Positions 9,640-19,326 of a DNA stretch of 64,000 nucleotides are shown here, piece by piece (within the stretch, counting starts at the first letter, position 1; every line of letters starts with the position of its first letter). A program made the translations under genes and the position numbers. The notes beneath the pieces were generated by a model that did no database searches, had not been told where the DNA came from, and was given only the letters and a program-made list of their open reading frames with translations. The DNA comes from Aeromonas popoffii (GTDB lineage Bacteria; Pseudomonadota; Gammaproteobacteria; Enterobacterales; Aeromonadaceae). Location: NCBI RefSeq assembly GCF_000820025.1, contig NZ_CDBI01000051.1:1-64000 (forward strand), written 5' to 3'.

Positions 9640-9653
9640 TTGATTTAAATCAA
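9640..9653. promoter_or_regulatory. FNR box upstream of cydA (distal)
   Basis: TTGATTTAAATCAA is a perfect 14-bp palindrome matching TTGAT-N4-ATCAA, 114 bp from the proximal box. Paired boxes suggest two promoters or activation plus repression by FNR. The rest of 9289-9840 is AT-rich and holds no gene that I can see. Confidence 0.7.
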
Positions 9654-9845
9654 ATTTAATATCAACATCAATAAGTGAAGCTTCTGTTAAAAAACAGCAC
9701 TCAAGCAGATTTTCATAATGTTTACCTACTCTTGGATACTCGCCGCTAAACCCAATTAAAATTCAGTAAATCAATATGTTTATGCAAGCAAAACACTCCG
9801 GCAATTGATTAGTTAATCTAATCCATACTTGGTAATTTTTCTTGT

Positions 9846-10162
9846 TTGTCCGAGTCCGATATACCTCCTACAATGCGTCTCGCAGTGAGGGCATACCTTG
9901 GGCACAGGCCGGTCAATCTGGGTTTTTGGTACGTATACGACGCTCATTTCGAACCTGTCTATTGGAATGTAAGATGAAAAAGTTTGTTGCTACAACCATC
10001 CGTTACTACAAGCTTTCGTTCGTTCAGCTCTATCAAATGAATCGGCTTTGAGGCCTCGCGACGGCTCCTCTGTTTCTTCCGGTCTGTGTCCAGACGCACT
10101 CACTGTCTGTGAACATCCATCCTGAATTGTCTTTGCCCACCGCCTGTGCCGTGGGCTTTTTT
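9846..10162 (+). ncRNA. Candidate short transcription unit (small RNA or leader peptide)
   Basis: A sigma-70 type promoter (TTGTCC at 9846-9851, 17-bp spacer, TACAAT at 9869-9874) is followed about 290 bp later by an intrinsic terminator at 10135-10162. The predicted RNA starts near 9881 and is about 280 nt long. It contains a 25-codon ORF at 9974-10051 (starting MKKFVATTIRYYKLSFVQ) whose ribosome-binding site is weak. No downstream gene is on this strand, so a stand-alone small RNA or small-protein mRNA is more likely than an attenuator. I do not recognise it. Confidence 0.35.
10135..10162 (+). terminator. Intrinsic terminator of the candidate short transcript
   Basis: The stem GCCCAC/GTGGGC with a 10-nt loop is followed directly by six T on the plus strand. 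It lies between divergent cydA and convergent ruvB, so it must end a transcript that starts in the intergenic region. Confidence 0.7.
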
Positions 10163-10174
10163 ATGCCCAGATAA

Positions 10175-10203
10175 CAAAAAACCGCCCTTGATGGCGGTTT
10201 TTT
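10175..10203. terminator. Bidirectional terminator after ruvB
   Basis: The stem ACCGCC/GGCGGT is flanked by A and T runs on both sides. It lies 17 bp past the ruvB stop, so on the minus strand it ends the ruvAB transcript. Confidence 0.85.
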
Positions 10204-10219
10204 GTTCAAACAGCTATTT

Positions 10220-11230
10220 TCACCTTTCATCTGGCCGTTGCAGGCCAAAATGTGCATAAGCTCTTGGTGTCGCCATCCGCCCTCTAGGTGTACGTTGCAG
10301 GTAACCCTGCTGGATCAAATAAGGCTCCAGCACATCCTCGATGGTATCTTTTTCTTCACCGATAGCCGCCGCCAGGTTATCGAGCCCCACAGGGCCCCCC
10401 ATAAACTTGTCTATGAGAGCCAACAATAGCTTGCGGTCCATGAAGTCGAAGCCTTCATTGTCCACGTCCAACATATCCATGGCTCGGGCCGCTATGGGTC
10501 CGTCAATCCGGCCATCAGACTTAACCTGGGCAAAGTCGCGCACGCGACGCAACAGACGGTTGGCAATTCGCGGCGTACCGCGAGAGCGTCGAGCCAATTC
10601 CAGGGCGCCGTCATTGGTCATCTCCAGCCCCAGGCAACGGGCGCTGCGAGAAACGATATCGGTCAGATCCTTGACGTTATAGAACTCCAGCCGCTGCACT
10701 ATGCCGAAACGATCCCGCAGCGGGCTGGTCAGGGAGCCGGCCCGGGTCGTGGCACCGATCAGGGTAAAGGGAGGCAAATCGAGCTTGATGGAGCGGGCGG
10801 CAGGGCCTTCCCCTATCATGATGTCGAGCTGGTAATCTTCCATCGCCGGATAGAGCACCTCCTCCACCACCGGACTCAGCCGGTGAATTTCATCGATAAA
10901 CAAAACGTCGTTTGGTTCTAGGTTGGTTAGCAGCGCCGCCAGATCGCCTGCTTTTTCCAGCACTGGGCCTGAGGTGGTCTTGATGTTGACCCCCATCTCG
11001 TTGGCGACGATGTTCGCGAGCGTGGTCTTGCCCAGACCTGGCGGGCCGAAGATCAGCAGGTGATCAAGTGCCTCACCACGCTGGCGCGCCGCCTCGATGA
11101 AGATCTCCATCTGCTCACAGACGGGATCCTGACCGGTATAATCGGCCAGCATCTTTGGCCGTATGGCCCGATCAATGACCTCATCCTCACGCACACCAGT
11201 GGCAGAGATGAGACGGTCCGCTTCAATCAT
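10220..11230 (-). CDS. ruvB: Holliday junction branch migration ATPase RuvB
   Basis: The hexameric AAA+ motor that drives branch migration of Holliday junctions with RuvA. It has 336 residues, the usual length. Walker A is [12 protein letters not shown], Walker B is LFIDEIHRL, and the sensor region contains [16 protein letters not shown]. The C-terminal winged-helix region ends in [17 protein letters not shown]. It lies 8 bp downstream of ruvA. Confidence 0.98.
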   Translation of the reverse strand: MIEADRLISATGVREDEVIDRAIRPKMLADYTGQDPVCEQMEIFIEAARQRGEALDHLLIFGPPGLGKTTLANIVANEMGVNIKTTSGPVLEKAGDLAALLTNLEPNDVLFIDEIHRLSPVVEEVLYPAMEDYQLDIMIGEGPAARSIKLDLPPFTLIGATTRAGSLTSPLRDRFGIVQRLEFYNVKDLTDIVSRSARCLGLEMTNDGALELARRSRGTPRIANRLLRRVRDFAQVKSDGRIDGPIAARAMDMLDVDNEGFDFMDRKLLLALIDKFMGGPVGLDNLAAAIGEEKDTIEDVLEPYLIQQGYLQRTPRGRMATPRAYAHFGLQRPDER

Positions 11231-11238
11231 TGCCTACC

Positions 11239-11853
11239 TCACACCAGACTACGCAGGGATTCACGGATGATATCCTCAACCGACATCCCATCGATGGCTA
11301 TCTTGCTGACGATCTGGCTGGCCTGCTGCGGCTTGTAGCCCAGAGCCACCAGCGCGCTGGCCGCCTCTTCGCTCGCATCGGGCGCCCGCAGCTGGCGCTC
11401 CTTGGCTGGCAGGCTGATCTCGGCCGGCGAGAAGAGATCGTGGCTAACCCAGCCCTTGAGCCTGTCCTTCATCTCCACCACCAGCCGCTCGGCAGTCTTC
11501 TTGCCCACACCAGGCAATTTGACCAGCGAGCTTATCTCCTCGCGCTCGACACTCAGCACGAACTGGGTGGCTGTCATGCCGGAGAGGATAGCCAACGCCA
11601 GCTTGGGGCCGACACCGTTGGTCTTGATCAGCTCGCGAAACAACGCCCGCTCCTGCTTGTGATTGAAGCCATACAGCAGCTGGGCATCTTCACGCACCAC
11701 GAAGTGGATGTGAATGGTCGCTTCCTTGCCGATCTCGGGCAGATCATAGAAGCAGCTCATGGGCATCTGTACCTCATAGCCCACGCCCCCGACTTCCAGC
11801 AGCACCTCGGGGGGTTGTTTCTCAATGACTACGCCTCTCAAGCGACCAATCAC
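11239..11853 (-). CDS. ruvA: Holliday junction DNA-binding protein RuvA
   Basis: RuvA tetramers hold the four-way junction for RuvB. The GTG start at 11853 is preferred: it gives 204 residues beginning MIGRLRGVV like other RuvA proteins, with GGAGAGAG just upstream. Domain I is an OB fold; domain II has helix-hairpin-helix motifs ([14 protein letters not shown] and [19 protein letters not shown]); domain III (about 155-204) contacts RuvB. No ruvC gene lies upstream, where it often sits. Confidence 0.97.
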   Translation of the reverse strand: MIGRLRGVVIEKQPPEVLLEVGGVGYEVQMPMSCFYDLPEIGKEATIHIHFVVREDAQLLYGFNHKQERALFRELIKTNGVGPKLALAILSGMTATQFVLSVEREEISSLVKLPGVGKKTAERLVVEMKDRLKGWVSHDLFSPAEISLPAKERQLRAPDASEEAASALVALGYKPQQASQIVSKIAIDGMSVEDIIRESLRSLV

Positions 11854-12092
11854 GACTCTCTCCTCGCCAAACCATCTATCTGTAAATTGGGTCATAGCAT
11901 AAAGAATAACTGGATAAGTATCCAGCATAGGGCAGCGATGGATGACAGAGGATTCTCGGTATTCTGACGCTTTCGGAGCCATGCTTGGATCGGATCTGGG
12001 CAGTAACTTTATTTTCCACCGGGAATGGCGAATCTTGGCCATTGATGGAACACTCAATTGGGTTTGTTCGGAACCAAGGAAGGTCTTGCATC

Positions 12093-14102
12093 ATGAAAAT
12101 TGTCACTACATCAAATCTGGGGCTGACTATCCTGCTCGGTTGCACACTGGGCATGGGAGCAATCGGCTGGTATGGCAGCCAACGGCTGGCTGATCTGCTC
12201 TCCTATGTATTGGGCGCCGCCTGGCAGACTGCCGATGGCGCCATGGAGGGATCCATAGATCTGGGCAACCAGTCCCTTTATATCCAGAAAATGCTCAGAG
12301 GCATGCCGCTCGACGAGCCCGAGCTGCAACGAGCCAGAGAGGCCGCCACAGATGCCCTGCGCCGGGTGGGTGAAGGCAGGCTCATTGATGAGACGGCGAT
12401 CAGCACCATGAACCAGCGCCAGCAGGTTTATCAACAACAGCAGGACAAGCTGCTGACGTTCTATAGCACCTATACCAGCGTCGACAAGGCGCTGCGTGCC
12501 AGCTCGGAGCGCATGTCCCGCCTCTCCACCCAGCTGGAAGTGGTCGGCGATGGCGCAGTCGAGAGCCTCACTCAGGCGCCGGATCAGGCCATCAGCTGGA
12601 ATGGTGGTCTCGCCACGCGCTGGCATGCGGCCGACGGCGGCATGGAGGCCAACATCGGCTTCCTGCGCCAGCTCTATGCGCTGGAGAAGATGCAAAGCGA
12701 AGGCCCGACCCCTGCCATCCAGGCCGAGTTGAAGGAGGCGACCAGCTTCTATCAGGAGGCGGTTGACGGCATGCTGGCCACAGGGCTGTTCGATATCCCC
12801 GGCGAGGGGGAATTTGCCGGCCAGTCGCTGGCGGTGCAATACCGGGCTCTGCAGGCCGACAATCAGCAGCTGATGAGCCAGTGGATTGCAGCCCTGAGCG
12901 ATTACCAGCGCCAGCTGGTGCAATACGAGAGCAGTGCCGAACAGCTCAAGCAGGTGCTGGTCGAGGTCGAGGCCAAGGGGGATGCCACTGTCGAGGATCA
13001 AGTAAATCAGCTCAATACCATCATCGGCCATACCAGGACCCTTATCCTGGGGGGTATGGTACTGAGCCTGCTGATCGTCGCCCTTTGCGGTTTCTGGCTG
13101 GTTCGCGCCATAGTCAGGCCCCTGTTGCAAGTCAATCAGCGGATGCAAGACATAGCTGCTGGCGAAGGTGATCTCAACGCGCGGATCAATCTCAAGCGGG
13201 ACGATGAGATAGGCTCGCTGGCAGGTAGTGTGGACCGCTTCATCGAGAAGCTGCAGAAGATGATCAGCTCCACTATGGACAACAACCAGCACATCAGCGA
13301 CCACGTGCACACCTCGGTCAACCGGGTCGAGGCCATCAGCCAGAGCAGCCGCCAGACCGCCGAGCATGCTCAGGCGCTGCACCACGACAGCGAGCAGATG
13401 GTGCAGGTCGCCACCTCCATTTCGGATAATTGCAGAGTGGCGGCGCAAAACGCCAATGAAGTACGCCAGCTCACCGCCGAGAGCAGTCAATACGTCACCT
13501 CCGCCAGCAACGGCATGCAACGTGTCGTGGTGGAGGTGGGCGAGTGCGCCAACGCCATCAACGCCCTCAAAGAACAGGCGAGCCAGATTGGCCAGATCAT
13601 CTCCACCATCAGCAGCATCTCGGAGCAGACCAACCTGCTGGCACTCAACGCCGCCATCGAGGCGGCCCGGGCCGGCGAGATGGGCCGGGGCTTTGCCGTG
13701 GTGGCCGACGAGGTGCGCACTCTGGCCAACCGTACCGCTTCCTCCAGTGCCGAAATCACCGAGGTGATCAACAGCATTCAACAGCAGACCGAGAAAGCCT
13801 ACCTGATGATGCAACGCAACCTGAAAACCGTGAAGTCGGGCATGCAGGATTCTGACAACACCAAGCAGATCCTGTTCAAGGTGGAAGAGGCCATCGACCA
13901 TCTGGCTGACATGGTCCAGCAGGTGGCAGATGCCACAGGTCAGCTCTCCCACACCCTGAGCAATACCTCGGGCAAGGTCTCCGGCATCAGCCTGCAAGCC
14001 CAGACAGGTGAGCAGGAGGCGCAGGAGTGCCTGCAACTTGCCTCCTCCCTGCATCAGGCCAGCCTGCTGCAACAGCGACTGCTGTCGCAATTTAGGGTCT
14101 GA
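12093..14102 (+). CDS. Methyl-accepting chemotaxis protein
   Basis: A membrane chemoreceptor of 669 residues from the ATG at 12093, which follows an AAGGAAGG ribosome-binding site. One membrane helix lies at about 8-26 and a second at about 315-337, enclosing a periplasmic domain of nearly 290 residues that I cannot match to a ligand. A HAMP region follows (about 338-390). The signalling domain carries the conserved hairpin tip [20 protein letters not shown] followed by [15 protein letters not shown]. It probably sends signals to CheA/CheW, but no other core chemotaxis gene is adjacent. Its ligand is unknown. Confidence 0.93.
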   Translation: MKIVTTSNLGLTILLGCTLGMGAIGWYGSQRLADLLSYVLGAAWQTADGAMEGSIDLGNQSLYIQKMLRGMPLDEPELQRAREAATDALRRVGEGRLIDETAISTMNQRQQVYQQQQDKLLTFYSTYTSVDKALRASSERMSRLSTQLEVVGDGAVESLTQAPDQAISWNGGLATRWHAADGGMEANIGFLRQLYALEKMQSEGPTPAIQAELKEATSFYQEAVDGMLATGLFDIPGEGEFAGQSLAVQYRALQADNQQLMSQWIAALSDYQRQLVQYESSAEQLKQVLVEVEAKGDATVEDQVNQLNTIIGHTRTLILGGMVLSLLIVALCGFWLVRAIVRPLLQVNQRMQDIAAGEGDLNARINLKRDDEIGSLAGSVDRFIEKLQKMISSTMDNNQHISDHVHTSVNRVEAISQSSRQTAEHAQALHHDSEQMVQVATSISDNCRVAAQNANEVRQLTAESSQYVTSASNGMQRVVVEVGECANAINALKEQASQIGQIISTISSISEQTNLLALNAAIEAARAGEMGRGFAVVADEVRTLANRTASSSAEITEVINSIQQQTEKAYLMMQRNLKTVKSGMQDSDNTKQILFKVEEAIDHLADMVQQVADATGQLSHTLSNTSGKVSGISLQAQTGEQEAQECLQLASSLHQASLLQQRLLSQFRV

Positions 14103-14107
14103 CACGG

Positions 14108-14126
14108 GCGGGGGCACGGCCCCCGC
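14108..14126 (+). terminator. Possible terminator after the chemoreceptor gene
   Basis: A GC-rich hairpin (GCGGGGGC/GCCCCCGC, 3-nt loop) starts 5 bp after the stop codon and is followed by TTTCTC. The T tract is short, so this is a weak call. Confidence 0.45.
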
Positions 14127-14238
14127 TTTCTCCCGCTGCGCTAAATTTAGCCCTTGGGCCGCAGGGCCCTCCCTGTTAAAATTCCGCTCTTGAATTTATC
14201 CAGGGCCCCGCGGCCCGTTTTATCTAAGGTCACGAGCG

Positions 14239-15963
14239 ATGCGTACCAGCCAATATCTGCTTTCCACTCTCAAGGAAACCCCGTCCGACGCCGAAGTCGT
14301 CAGCCATCAGCTGATGCTGCGCGCTGGCATGATCCGCAAACTGGCCTCCGGCATGTATGCCTGGCTGCCGTCCGGCCTGCGGGTACTGAAAAAGATCGAG
14401 AACATTGTTCGCGAAGAGATGAACAATGCTGGTGCCATCGAAGTCTCTATGCCGGTGGTGCAGCCCGCCGAGCTGTGGCAGGAGTCCGGCCGCTGGGATG
14501 ACTACGGTCCCGAGCTGTGTCGCCTGACCGACCGCCACAACCGCCGCTTCGTGCTGGGCCCGACCCACGAAGAGGTGATCACCTCCCTGATCCGCTACGA
14601 AGTGAACAGCTACAAGCAGCTGCCGCTCAACCTCTACCAGATCCAGACCAAGTTCCGCGACGAAGTGCGCCCCCGTTTCGGGGTGATGCGCGGTCGTGAA
14701 TTCCTGATGAAGGATGCCTACTCCTTCCATATCGACAAGGAATCCCTGGTCGATACCTACGAGAAGATGCACGCCGCCTACTGCAAGGCCTTCACCCGCA
14801 TGGGTCTGAACTTCCGTCCGGTGCAGGCCGATACCGGCTCCATCGGTGGCACCGGTTCCCACGAATTCCAGGTGCTGGCCGAGAGCGGTGAAGACTTGAT
14901 CGCCTTCTCCGACACATCAGATTACGCCGCCAACATCGAGATGGCCGAAGCGCTGGCACCGGCTGGTGAGCGCGCTGCCGCCACCGCAGCCCTGACCAAG
15001 GTCGCCACCCCGGCCGTTCACACCATAGACGAAGTCGCCGCCTTCCTGAGCGTGGCGCCAACCACCATCGCCAAGACCCTGCTGGTACTGGCAGAGGAAG
15101 ACGAGCACGGCAAGCAGGCGGTCATCGCGCTGGTATTGCGTGGCGACCACGAGCTGAACGAGCTCAAGGCCGAGAAGCTCTCTGGTGTCGCCAACCCGCT
15201 GACCTTCGCCAACGATGAGCAGATTAAAGCTGCCGCCGGTTGCGATGCGGGCTCCATCGGTCCGGTAGGCTTCAATGGTCGTGTTATTGCCGATCGCAGC
15301 GCCGCCCATCTGGCGGACTTCGTCTGCGGCGCCAACGACACCGGCTTCCACCTGACCGGTGCCAACTGGGATCGCGACATCGCTACCTATGAGGTTGCCG
15401 ACCTGCGCAACGTGGTGGAAGGCGACCCGAGCCCGTGCGGCCAGGGCAAGCTGCTGCTCAAACGCGGTATCGAAGTGGGCCACATCTTCCAGCTGGGTAC
15501 CAAATACTCAGAAGCGATGAAGGCGAGCGTGCTGAACGAAGGCGGCAAGTCCGTCACCATGGAGATGGGTTGCTACGGTATCGGGGTTTCCCGTCTGGTA
15601 GCCGCCGCCATCGAGCAGAACAACGACCAGTACGGCATCATCTGGCCGGACGCCATCGCTCCGTTCGAAGTGGCCATAGTGCCGATGAACATGCACAAAT
15701 CCGAGCGCGTGGCCGAGCAGGCACAGCAGTTCTACGCCGAGCTGAAAGCCGCCGGTGTCGATGTGCTGTTCGACGACCGTAAAGAGCGCCCGGGCGTGAT
15801 GTTCGCCGACATGGAGCTACTGGGTGTGCCGCACGCCATCGTCATCGGCGATCGCGGTCTGGACAACGGCGTGGTGGAGTACAAGTGCCGCCGCTCCGGC
15901 GAGAAGCAGGAAGTGGCCATTGGCGAGATTATCGCCATGCTCAAGGCCAAGCTGGGCCGTTAA
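14239..15963 (+). CDS. proS: Proline--tRNA ligase
   Basis: Charges tRNA-Pro. It has 574 residues, the size of the bacterial-type enzyme that carries an editing insertion (E. coli 572). Class II motifs include [21 protein letters not shown] near the N-terminus, GPTHEEVIT and [26 protein letters not shown]. The YbaK-like editing domain occupies about 225-400 ([32 protein letters not shown]). The C-terminal anticodon-binding domain contains [19 protein letters not shown]. It is a single-gene unit with its own terminator. Confidence 0.98.
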   Translation: MRTSQYLLSTLKETPSDAEVVSHQLMLRAGMIRKLASGMYAWLPSGLRVLKKIENIVREEMNNAGAIEVSMPVVQPAELWQESGRWDDYGPELCRLTDRHNRRFVLGPTHEEVITSLIRYEVNSYKQLPLNLYQIQTKFRDEVRPRFGVMRGREFLMKDAYSFHIDKESLVDTYEKMHAAYCKAFTRMGLNFRPVQADTGSIGGTGSHEFQVLAESGEDLIAFSDTSDYAANIEMAEALAPAGERAAATAALTKVATPAVHTIDEVAAFLSVAPTTIAKTLLVLAEEDEHGKQAVIALVLRGDHELNELKAEKLSGVANPLTFANDEQIKAAAGCDAGSIGPVGFNGRVIADRSAAHLADFVCGANDTGFHLTGANWDRDIATYEVADLRNVVEGDPSPCGQGKLLLKRGIEVGHIFQLGTKYSEAMKASVLNEGGKSVTMEMGCYGIGVSRLVAAAIEQNNDQYGIIWPDAIAPFEVAIVPMNMHKSERVAEQAQQFYAELKAAGVDVLFDDRKERPGVMFADMELLGVPHAIVIGDRGLDNGVVEYKCRRSGEKQEVAIGEIIAMLKAKLGR

Positions 15964-15983
15964 TTTCGCCCCCTTGCCACCAT

Positions 15984-16012
15984 AAAAAAGCGCGCCATTT
16001 GGCGCGCTTTTT
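15984..16012. terminator. Bidirectional terminator between proS and the SDR gene
   Basis: The stem AGCGCGCC/GGCGCGCT with a 4-nt loop has A and T runs on both sides. It lies 20 bp past the proS stop and 47 bp past the stop of the convergent SDR gene. Confidence 0.9.
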
Positions 16013-16058
16013 GTTTCTGCTTTCTCTGACGACGGCAACCGGATGACGGGACATCACC

Positions 16059-16739
16059 TCAGGGATTGCGACCGATAAAGAGGTCGGTCACGTGGCAGCT
16101 GCTTCTCGCCTCCAGCGCATCGAGCATATAGGCCGCCGCATCTTCCGGGGTCATGAAACCACTGGGATCCACGTGATCCGAGTTGTCCCAAAATTCGCTG
16201 CGGACCCCGCTCGGGTAGAGGTTGACCAGCCGCAGCGGTGAGCCTTTCAGCTCGGTGCGCAGCGACTCCAGAAAGCCGCGCATCCCCCATTTTGAGGCGC
16301 AATAGAGGCTCTCGTTGGCCTTGCCCACCTGCGCGGCGGAGGAGAGCACATTGGCCAGCACCCCGCCCTTGTCACCGATGAGCCGCACCGTCTGTTGTGC
16401 CACCAAAATGGTGGAGATGAGATTGCTCTCCACCACCCTACGGATCTGCTCGGCGGTGTAGACACCAACCGGGCCAAACTCGCCGACCCCGGCGCAGTGG
16501 ATCACCATGTCGGGCAGGCCGCCCCACTCCACCGCAGCGGCGAAGGCGACGTCGACCTCTTCATGGTGCGCCAGATCGGCGACGATGCCGATCACCGCGC
16601 TGCCGAGCCGTTGCTCCTGCTCCTGCAGTCGCTGATAACGGCGCCCCATCATGGATACCTGATGGCCCCGCTCAACCAGCCCGATGGTCAGCGCCCGGCC
16701 GAGACCGGAACCGGCACCTGTCACTATGATGTGGCCCAT
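16059..16739 (-). CDS. Short-chain dehydrogenase/reductase family oxidoreductase
   Basis: An NAD(P)-dependent SDR of 226 residues. The Rossmann motif TGAGSGLGR is at about residues 6-14. The catalytic Ser (NVLSSAAQ) and the Tyr-x-x-x-Lys pair (SLYCASKWGMRGF) are all present, so the enzyme should be active. The basic segment MMGRRYQRL after strand two hints at NADP(H). No substrate can be assigned and the neighbours are unrelated. Confidence 0.88.
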   Translation of the reverse strand: MGHIIVTGAGSGLGRALTIGLVERGHQVSMMGRRYQRLQEQEQRLGSAVIGIVADLAHHEEVDVAFAAAVEWGGLPDMVIHCAGVGEFGPVGVYTAEQIRRVVESNLISTILVAQQTVRLIGDKGGVLANVLSSAAQVGKANESLYCASKWGMRGFLESLRTELKGSPLRLVNLYPSGVRSEFWDNSDHVDPSGFMTPEDAAAYMLDALEARSSCHVTDLFIGRNP

Positions 16740-16770
16740 TATCGTTCCTCGTCGTCAGCTGACGGCCAGA

Positions 16771-17403
16771 TTAGAAAGTGAATTCGCAGCCCATGAACCA
16801 GCCATCAATCCGCTGATCAACGCGATCGAAGTCCATGCTCGCCTCACGCCAACCGGCCTGTACCTTAAGGGGAGCAGAAGCAAACTTGTAGGAGCCACCC
16901 AGACGGTAGTCATAGTTGTCGGCATCCTGCACACGGGCATCGCCGAAGGCGGCAAAGCCGGTACCTGGGATGCGCACTTCGGCACCCGTGTAAGCCATCA
17001 ACACATCCTTGTCATAGGAGTAGTGCTGGGTGTTGAAATCGCCATCGTAACGACGACCGGTCAGACCCAGGTCGATCTGGAACAGGTCGTTGTTGAACAG
17101 GCGATAGTAGAGGCTCAGGTCATAGGCCATCAGATCGTTGTTGAGGGCGCCGCCGCTGGTACCGAAATCGGACATCTCGAACTTGGCGTTGGGCAGCAGA
17201 ATGATGCCGTGCTCCAGTTGCAGGTAGCCGCTCCAGTTGTAGTTCTCGTCATAGCTGCCGTTGGCCCCGACACCGTTGATCTGGCCGCTGCCCTGCGCGT
17301 TCCATACATCGATACCGGCAGCAATACGCCAGTCATCAGCAGCCATGGCAGCCTGGCTGAACAGGGCCAGCACACAACCGGCAATCAAGGTCTTCTTCAT
17401 CAT
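16771..17403 (-). CDS. TIGR04219-type outer membrane beta-barrel protein
   Basis: A predicted outer-membrane protein of 210 residues with a signal peptide (about 1-21, FSQAAMA). Alternating aromatic beta-strands follow, and the protein ends in a terminal Phe (CEFTF), as expected for BAM-inserted barrels. The sequence style (GIDVWNAQGSGQIN, YDLSLYYRLFNNDLFQIDLG) matches the small family annotated as TIGR04219. Its function is unknown. Confidence 0.75.
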   Translation of the reverse strand: MMKKTLIAGCVLALFSQAAMAADDWRIAAGIDVWNAQGSGQINGVGANGSYDENYNWSGYLQLEHGIILLPNAKFEMSDFGTSGGALNNDLMAYDLSLYYRLFNNDLFQIDLGLTGRRYDGDFNTQHYSYDKDVLMAYTGAEVRIPGTGFAAFGDARVQDADNYDYRLGGSYKFASAPLKVQAGWREASMDFDRVDQRIDGWFMGCEFTF

Positions 17404-17492
17404 GTCACTCTCTTATGGACTGGAAAGGCCATCATTTTACCCAGTGCGACGGGAATACACAGTGTAAAAAACTGAACACACGTCCATTAATG

Positions 17493-17933
17493 TCAGTGCT
17501 GCATGCCTGCCATGGGTTCAATCGGCTTCACTGGCAGGCTCAATTCCAGCTTCTGGCCGTCATCCATGGTCAGGGTCAACGGGAAGGGCGTGCCCTGAAA
17601 CAGCTCGCGCACCTCGAACAGCATGATGTGAAAGCTGCCGGGTTTGAGTGCCACTTCCCCTTTTGCTGGCACCTCTATGCTCTCGACCTGACGCATCTTC
17701 ATGACCCCGTTCTCGTGCAGATGGGTATGCAGCTCGGCTCGGCCCACCTCGGACGAAGTGGCGGCGACCAGCTTCACCGGCTTGTCAGCGTCATTTTTGA
17801 GCACCAGAAAGGCGGCGGTATTGGGAGATCCGGGTGGCAGCAGACGCACATAGCCATCGACGGCCTCGACCTTGGCCAGAGCAGGCGCAGCCAGACCCAG
17901 GGCGATCAGGGAATAAAACGCACGTTTAAACAT
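17493..17933 (-). CDS. PCu(A)C-family periplasmic copper chaperone
   Basis: A 146-residue protein with a signal peptide (about 1-20). The copper-binding pattern H-x10-M of the PCu(A)C family is visible around HTHLHENGVMKMRQV, and a second His/Met pair lies in GSFHIMLF. The C-terminal MAGMQH adds possible metal ligands. Family members deliver Cu(I) to cytochrome oxidase, but no oxidase gene is adjacent here. It is divergent from an enoyl-CoA hydratase gene. Confidence 0.85.
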   Translation of the reverse strand: MFKRAFYSLIALGLAAPALAKVEAVDGYVRLLPPGSPNTAAFLVLKNDADKPVKLVAATSSEVGRAELHTHLHENGVMKMRQVESIEVPAKGEVALKPGSFHIMLFEVRELFQGTPFPLTLTMDDGQKLELSLPVKPIEPMAGMQH

Positions 17934-18022
17934 GGTTGAAATCCTTTTATGATGTTGTTAAACGTCGTGAAGATTACCGCAGCAGTAAGCTTTTGACAGC
18001 CTGTGATAACAAGGATTTAGAC

Positions 18023-18772
18023 ATGGACCTCATTATCGTTGCCGAGCAGCAGGATGGCTTGCTCACCCTGACCCTCAATCGCCCCGCCAAGCGCAACGCC
18101 CTCAATACCGAGATGTATCTCGCCCTCACCGCGGCATTACGCCAAGCGACACAAAATGACACCGTGCATGTGCTACTGATACAAGGGCAGTGCGACTGCT
18201 TCACCGCCGGCAATGATCTGGCCGACTTTATGGGCAAATCCAGCCTGGATGCCGACGATCCCATTTTGCAGTTCCTGCACACCCTGGCGGATTTTCCCAA
18301 ACCCGTCATAGCCGCGGTCGGTGGCCCTGCCGTCGGCATAGGCACCACCCTGCTGCTGCACTGCGATCTTGTCTATCTGGCGGACAACGCACGGTTGCAA
18401 CTGCCGTTCGTCGAACTGGGGCTGGTGCCGGAGTTTGCCTCCAGCCTGCTCTTGCCACGTACCGTGGGCCATCTGAAGGCGGCCGAGCTATTACTGCTGG
18501 CCGAGGCTATTGATGCCGAAGAGGCGCAGCGGCTCGGGCTTGCCAACCGGGTGGTCGCCGCCGATACGTTGCTCACTTTTGCCCGCGAGCAGGGATTAAA
18601 GCTGGCAGCCAAACCGCCCAAGGCCCTGCAAAAGAGTAAGGCGCTGCTGAAACAGGAGCTCAAACAGGCGGTGCACTTCGTCATCGATCTGGAGGCGCGC
18701 GCCTTCTCCCTCGCCCTGCAGGGGGAAGAGGCGCAACAGCGGATCGCGCAGAGGCTCAAACCCAGAGGTTAA
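18023..18772 (+). CDS. Enoyl-CoA hydratase/isomerase family protein
   Basis: A crotonase-fold enzyme of 249 residues from the ATG at 18023, preceded by AAGGA. The first oxyanion-hole segment is FTAGNDLADF and the second is GGPAVGIGTTLLLHCDLVY. The position after LPFVELGLVPE fits family members that are hydratases or delta3,delta2-enoyl-CoA isomerases. I cannot tell these apart by eye. It stands alone, so the pathway is unknown. Confidence 0.85.
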   Translation: MDLIIVAEQQDGLLTLTLNRPAKRNALNTEMYLALTAALRQATQNDTVHVLLIQGQCDCFTAGNDLADFMGKSSLDADDPILQFLHTLADFPKPVIAAVGGPAVGIGTTLLLHCDLVYLADNARLQLPFVELGLVPEFASSLLLPRTVGHLKAAELLLLAEAIDAEEAQRLGLANRVVAADTLLTFAREQGLKLAAKPPKALQKSKALLKQELKQAVHFVIDLEARAFSLALQGEEAQQRIAQRLKPRG

Positions 18773-18850
18773 CCCTCAGCTGAGGCGAAAACGGCCGCGC
18801 AGCGCGCAGCCCGGCAGCAATCCGGCTCACTGATGAGCGCTCTACATTCC

Positions 18851-19326
18851 AGGTTAGGGCGCTGGGGCAACCACACTCACAACCCGGCCTTCATCAGCAC
18901 CTGTCCGTTTGCTGACCTGGATGCCCTCAAGCGCAGCTAACGCCCCGCCGGTGATCACCGAATCGGCCATGATGTCTGGATAGGAATGGAAGCCATGATA
19001 ATGCCAGGCGTCACTATCTGGGTGGCACCATTATCGCCGCCCGTAGCCTGGTCGCGCGGGACGAACCGCCCTACCGCATGGTGACAGGCACGTCACGCCA
19101 GCGCTTTGGCTCGGACGGCATAGCCCGGCCACAGGCGCTGACCTGGTGGGACTGGCCCGATCAACAGGTACAAGCCCTGCTGCCGCAGATCCAGCAAAGA
19201 GAGGTGGCCTTGCTGGACGTTGGCAAACAACCGAGCAGACGTAACAACACCAGAACGGGGGATTTGCCCCCCCTGCTCTGGCTACTGGCTTGGCGCTTGC
19301 TCAGCTGCCACTGCGCGACTGATTGA
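18851..19326 (+). pseudogene. Degraded hexapeptide-repeat (CatB-like xenobiotic) acetyltransferase
   Basis: The remnant reads NHTHNPAFISTCPFADLDAL, meets an in-frame TAA near 18939, and continues [21 protein letters not shown] frameshift near 19020 is followed by [20 protein letters not shown] and ALTWWDWPDQQVQALLPQI. These blocks, in order, match the left-handed beta-helix and C-terminal region of CatB/Vat-type acetyltransferases (VWIG, IAARS, WWDWP). The N-terminal half is missing and no intact frame exists. It is therefore a decayed gene. The 3' limit is approximate. Confidence 0.75.

Noticed and set aside
12111-14117. A 668-codon open frame on the minus strand across the chemoreceptor gene
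   Set aside because: It is the antisense of a well-supported chemoreceptor and has low-complexity Leu/His-rich composition typical of shadow frames in GC-rich genes.
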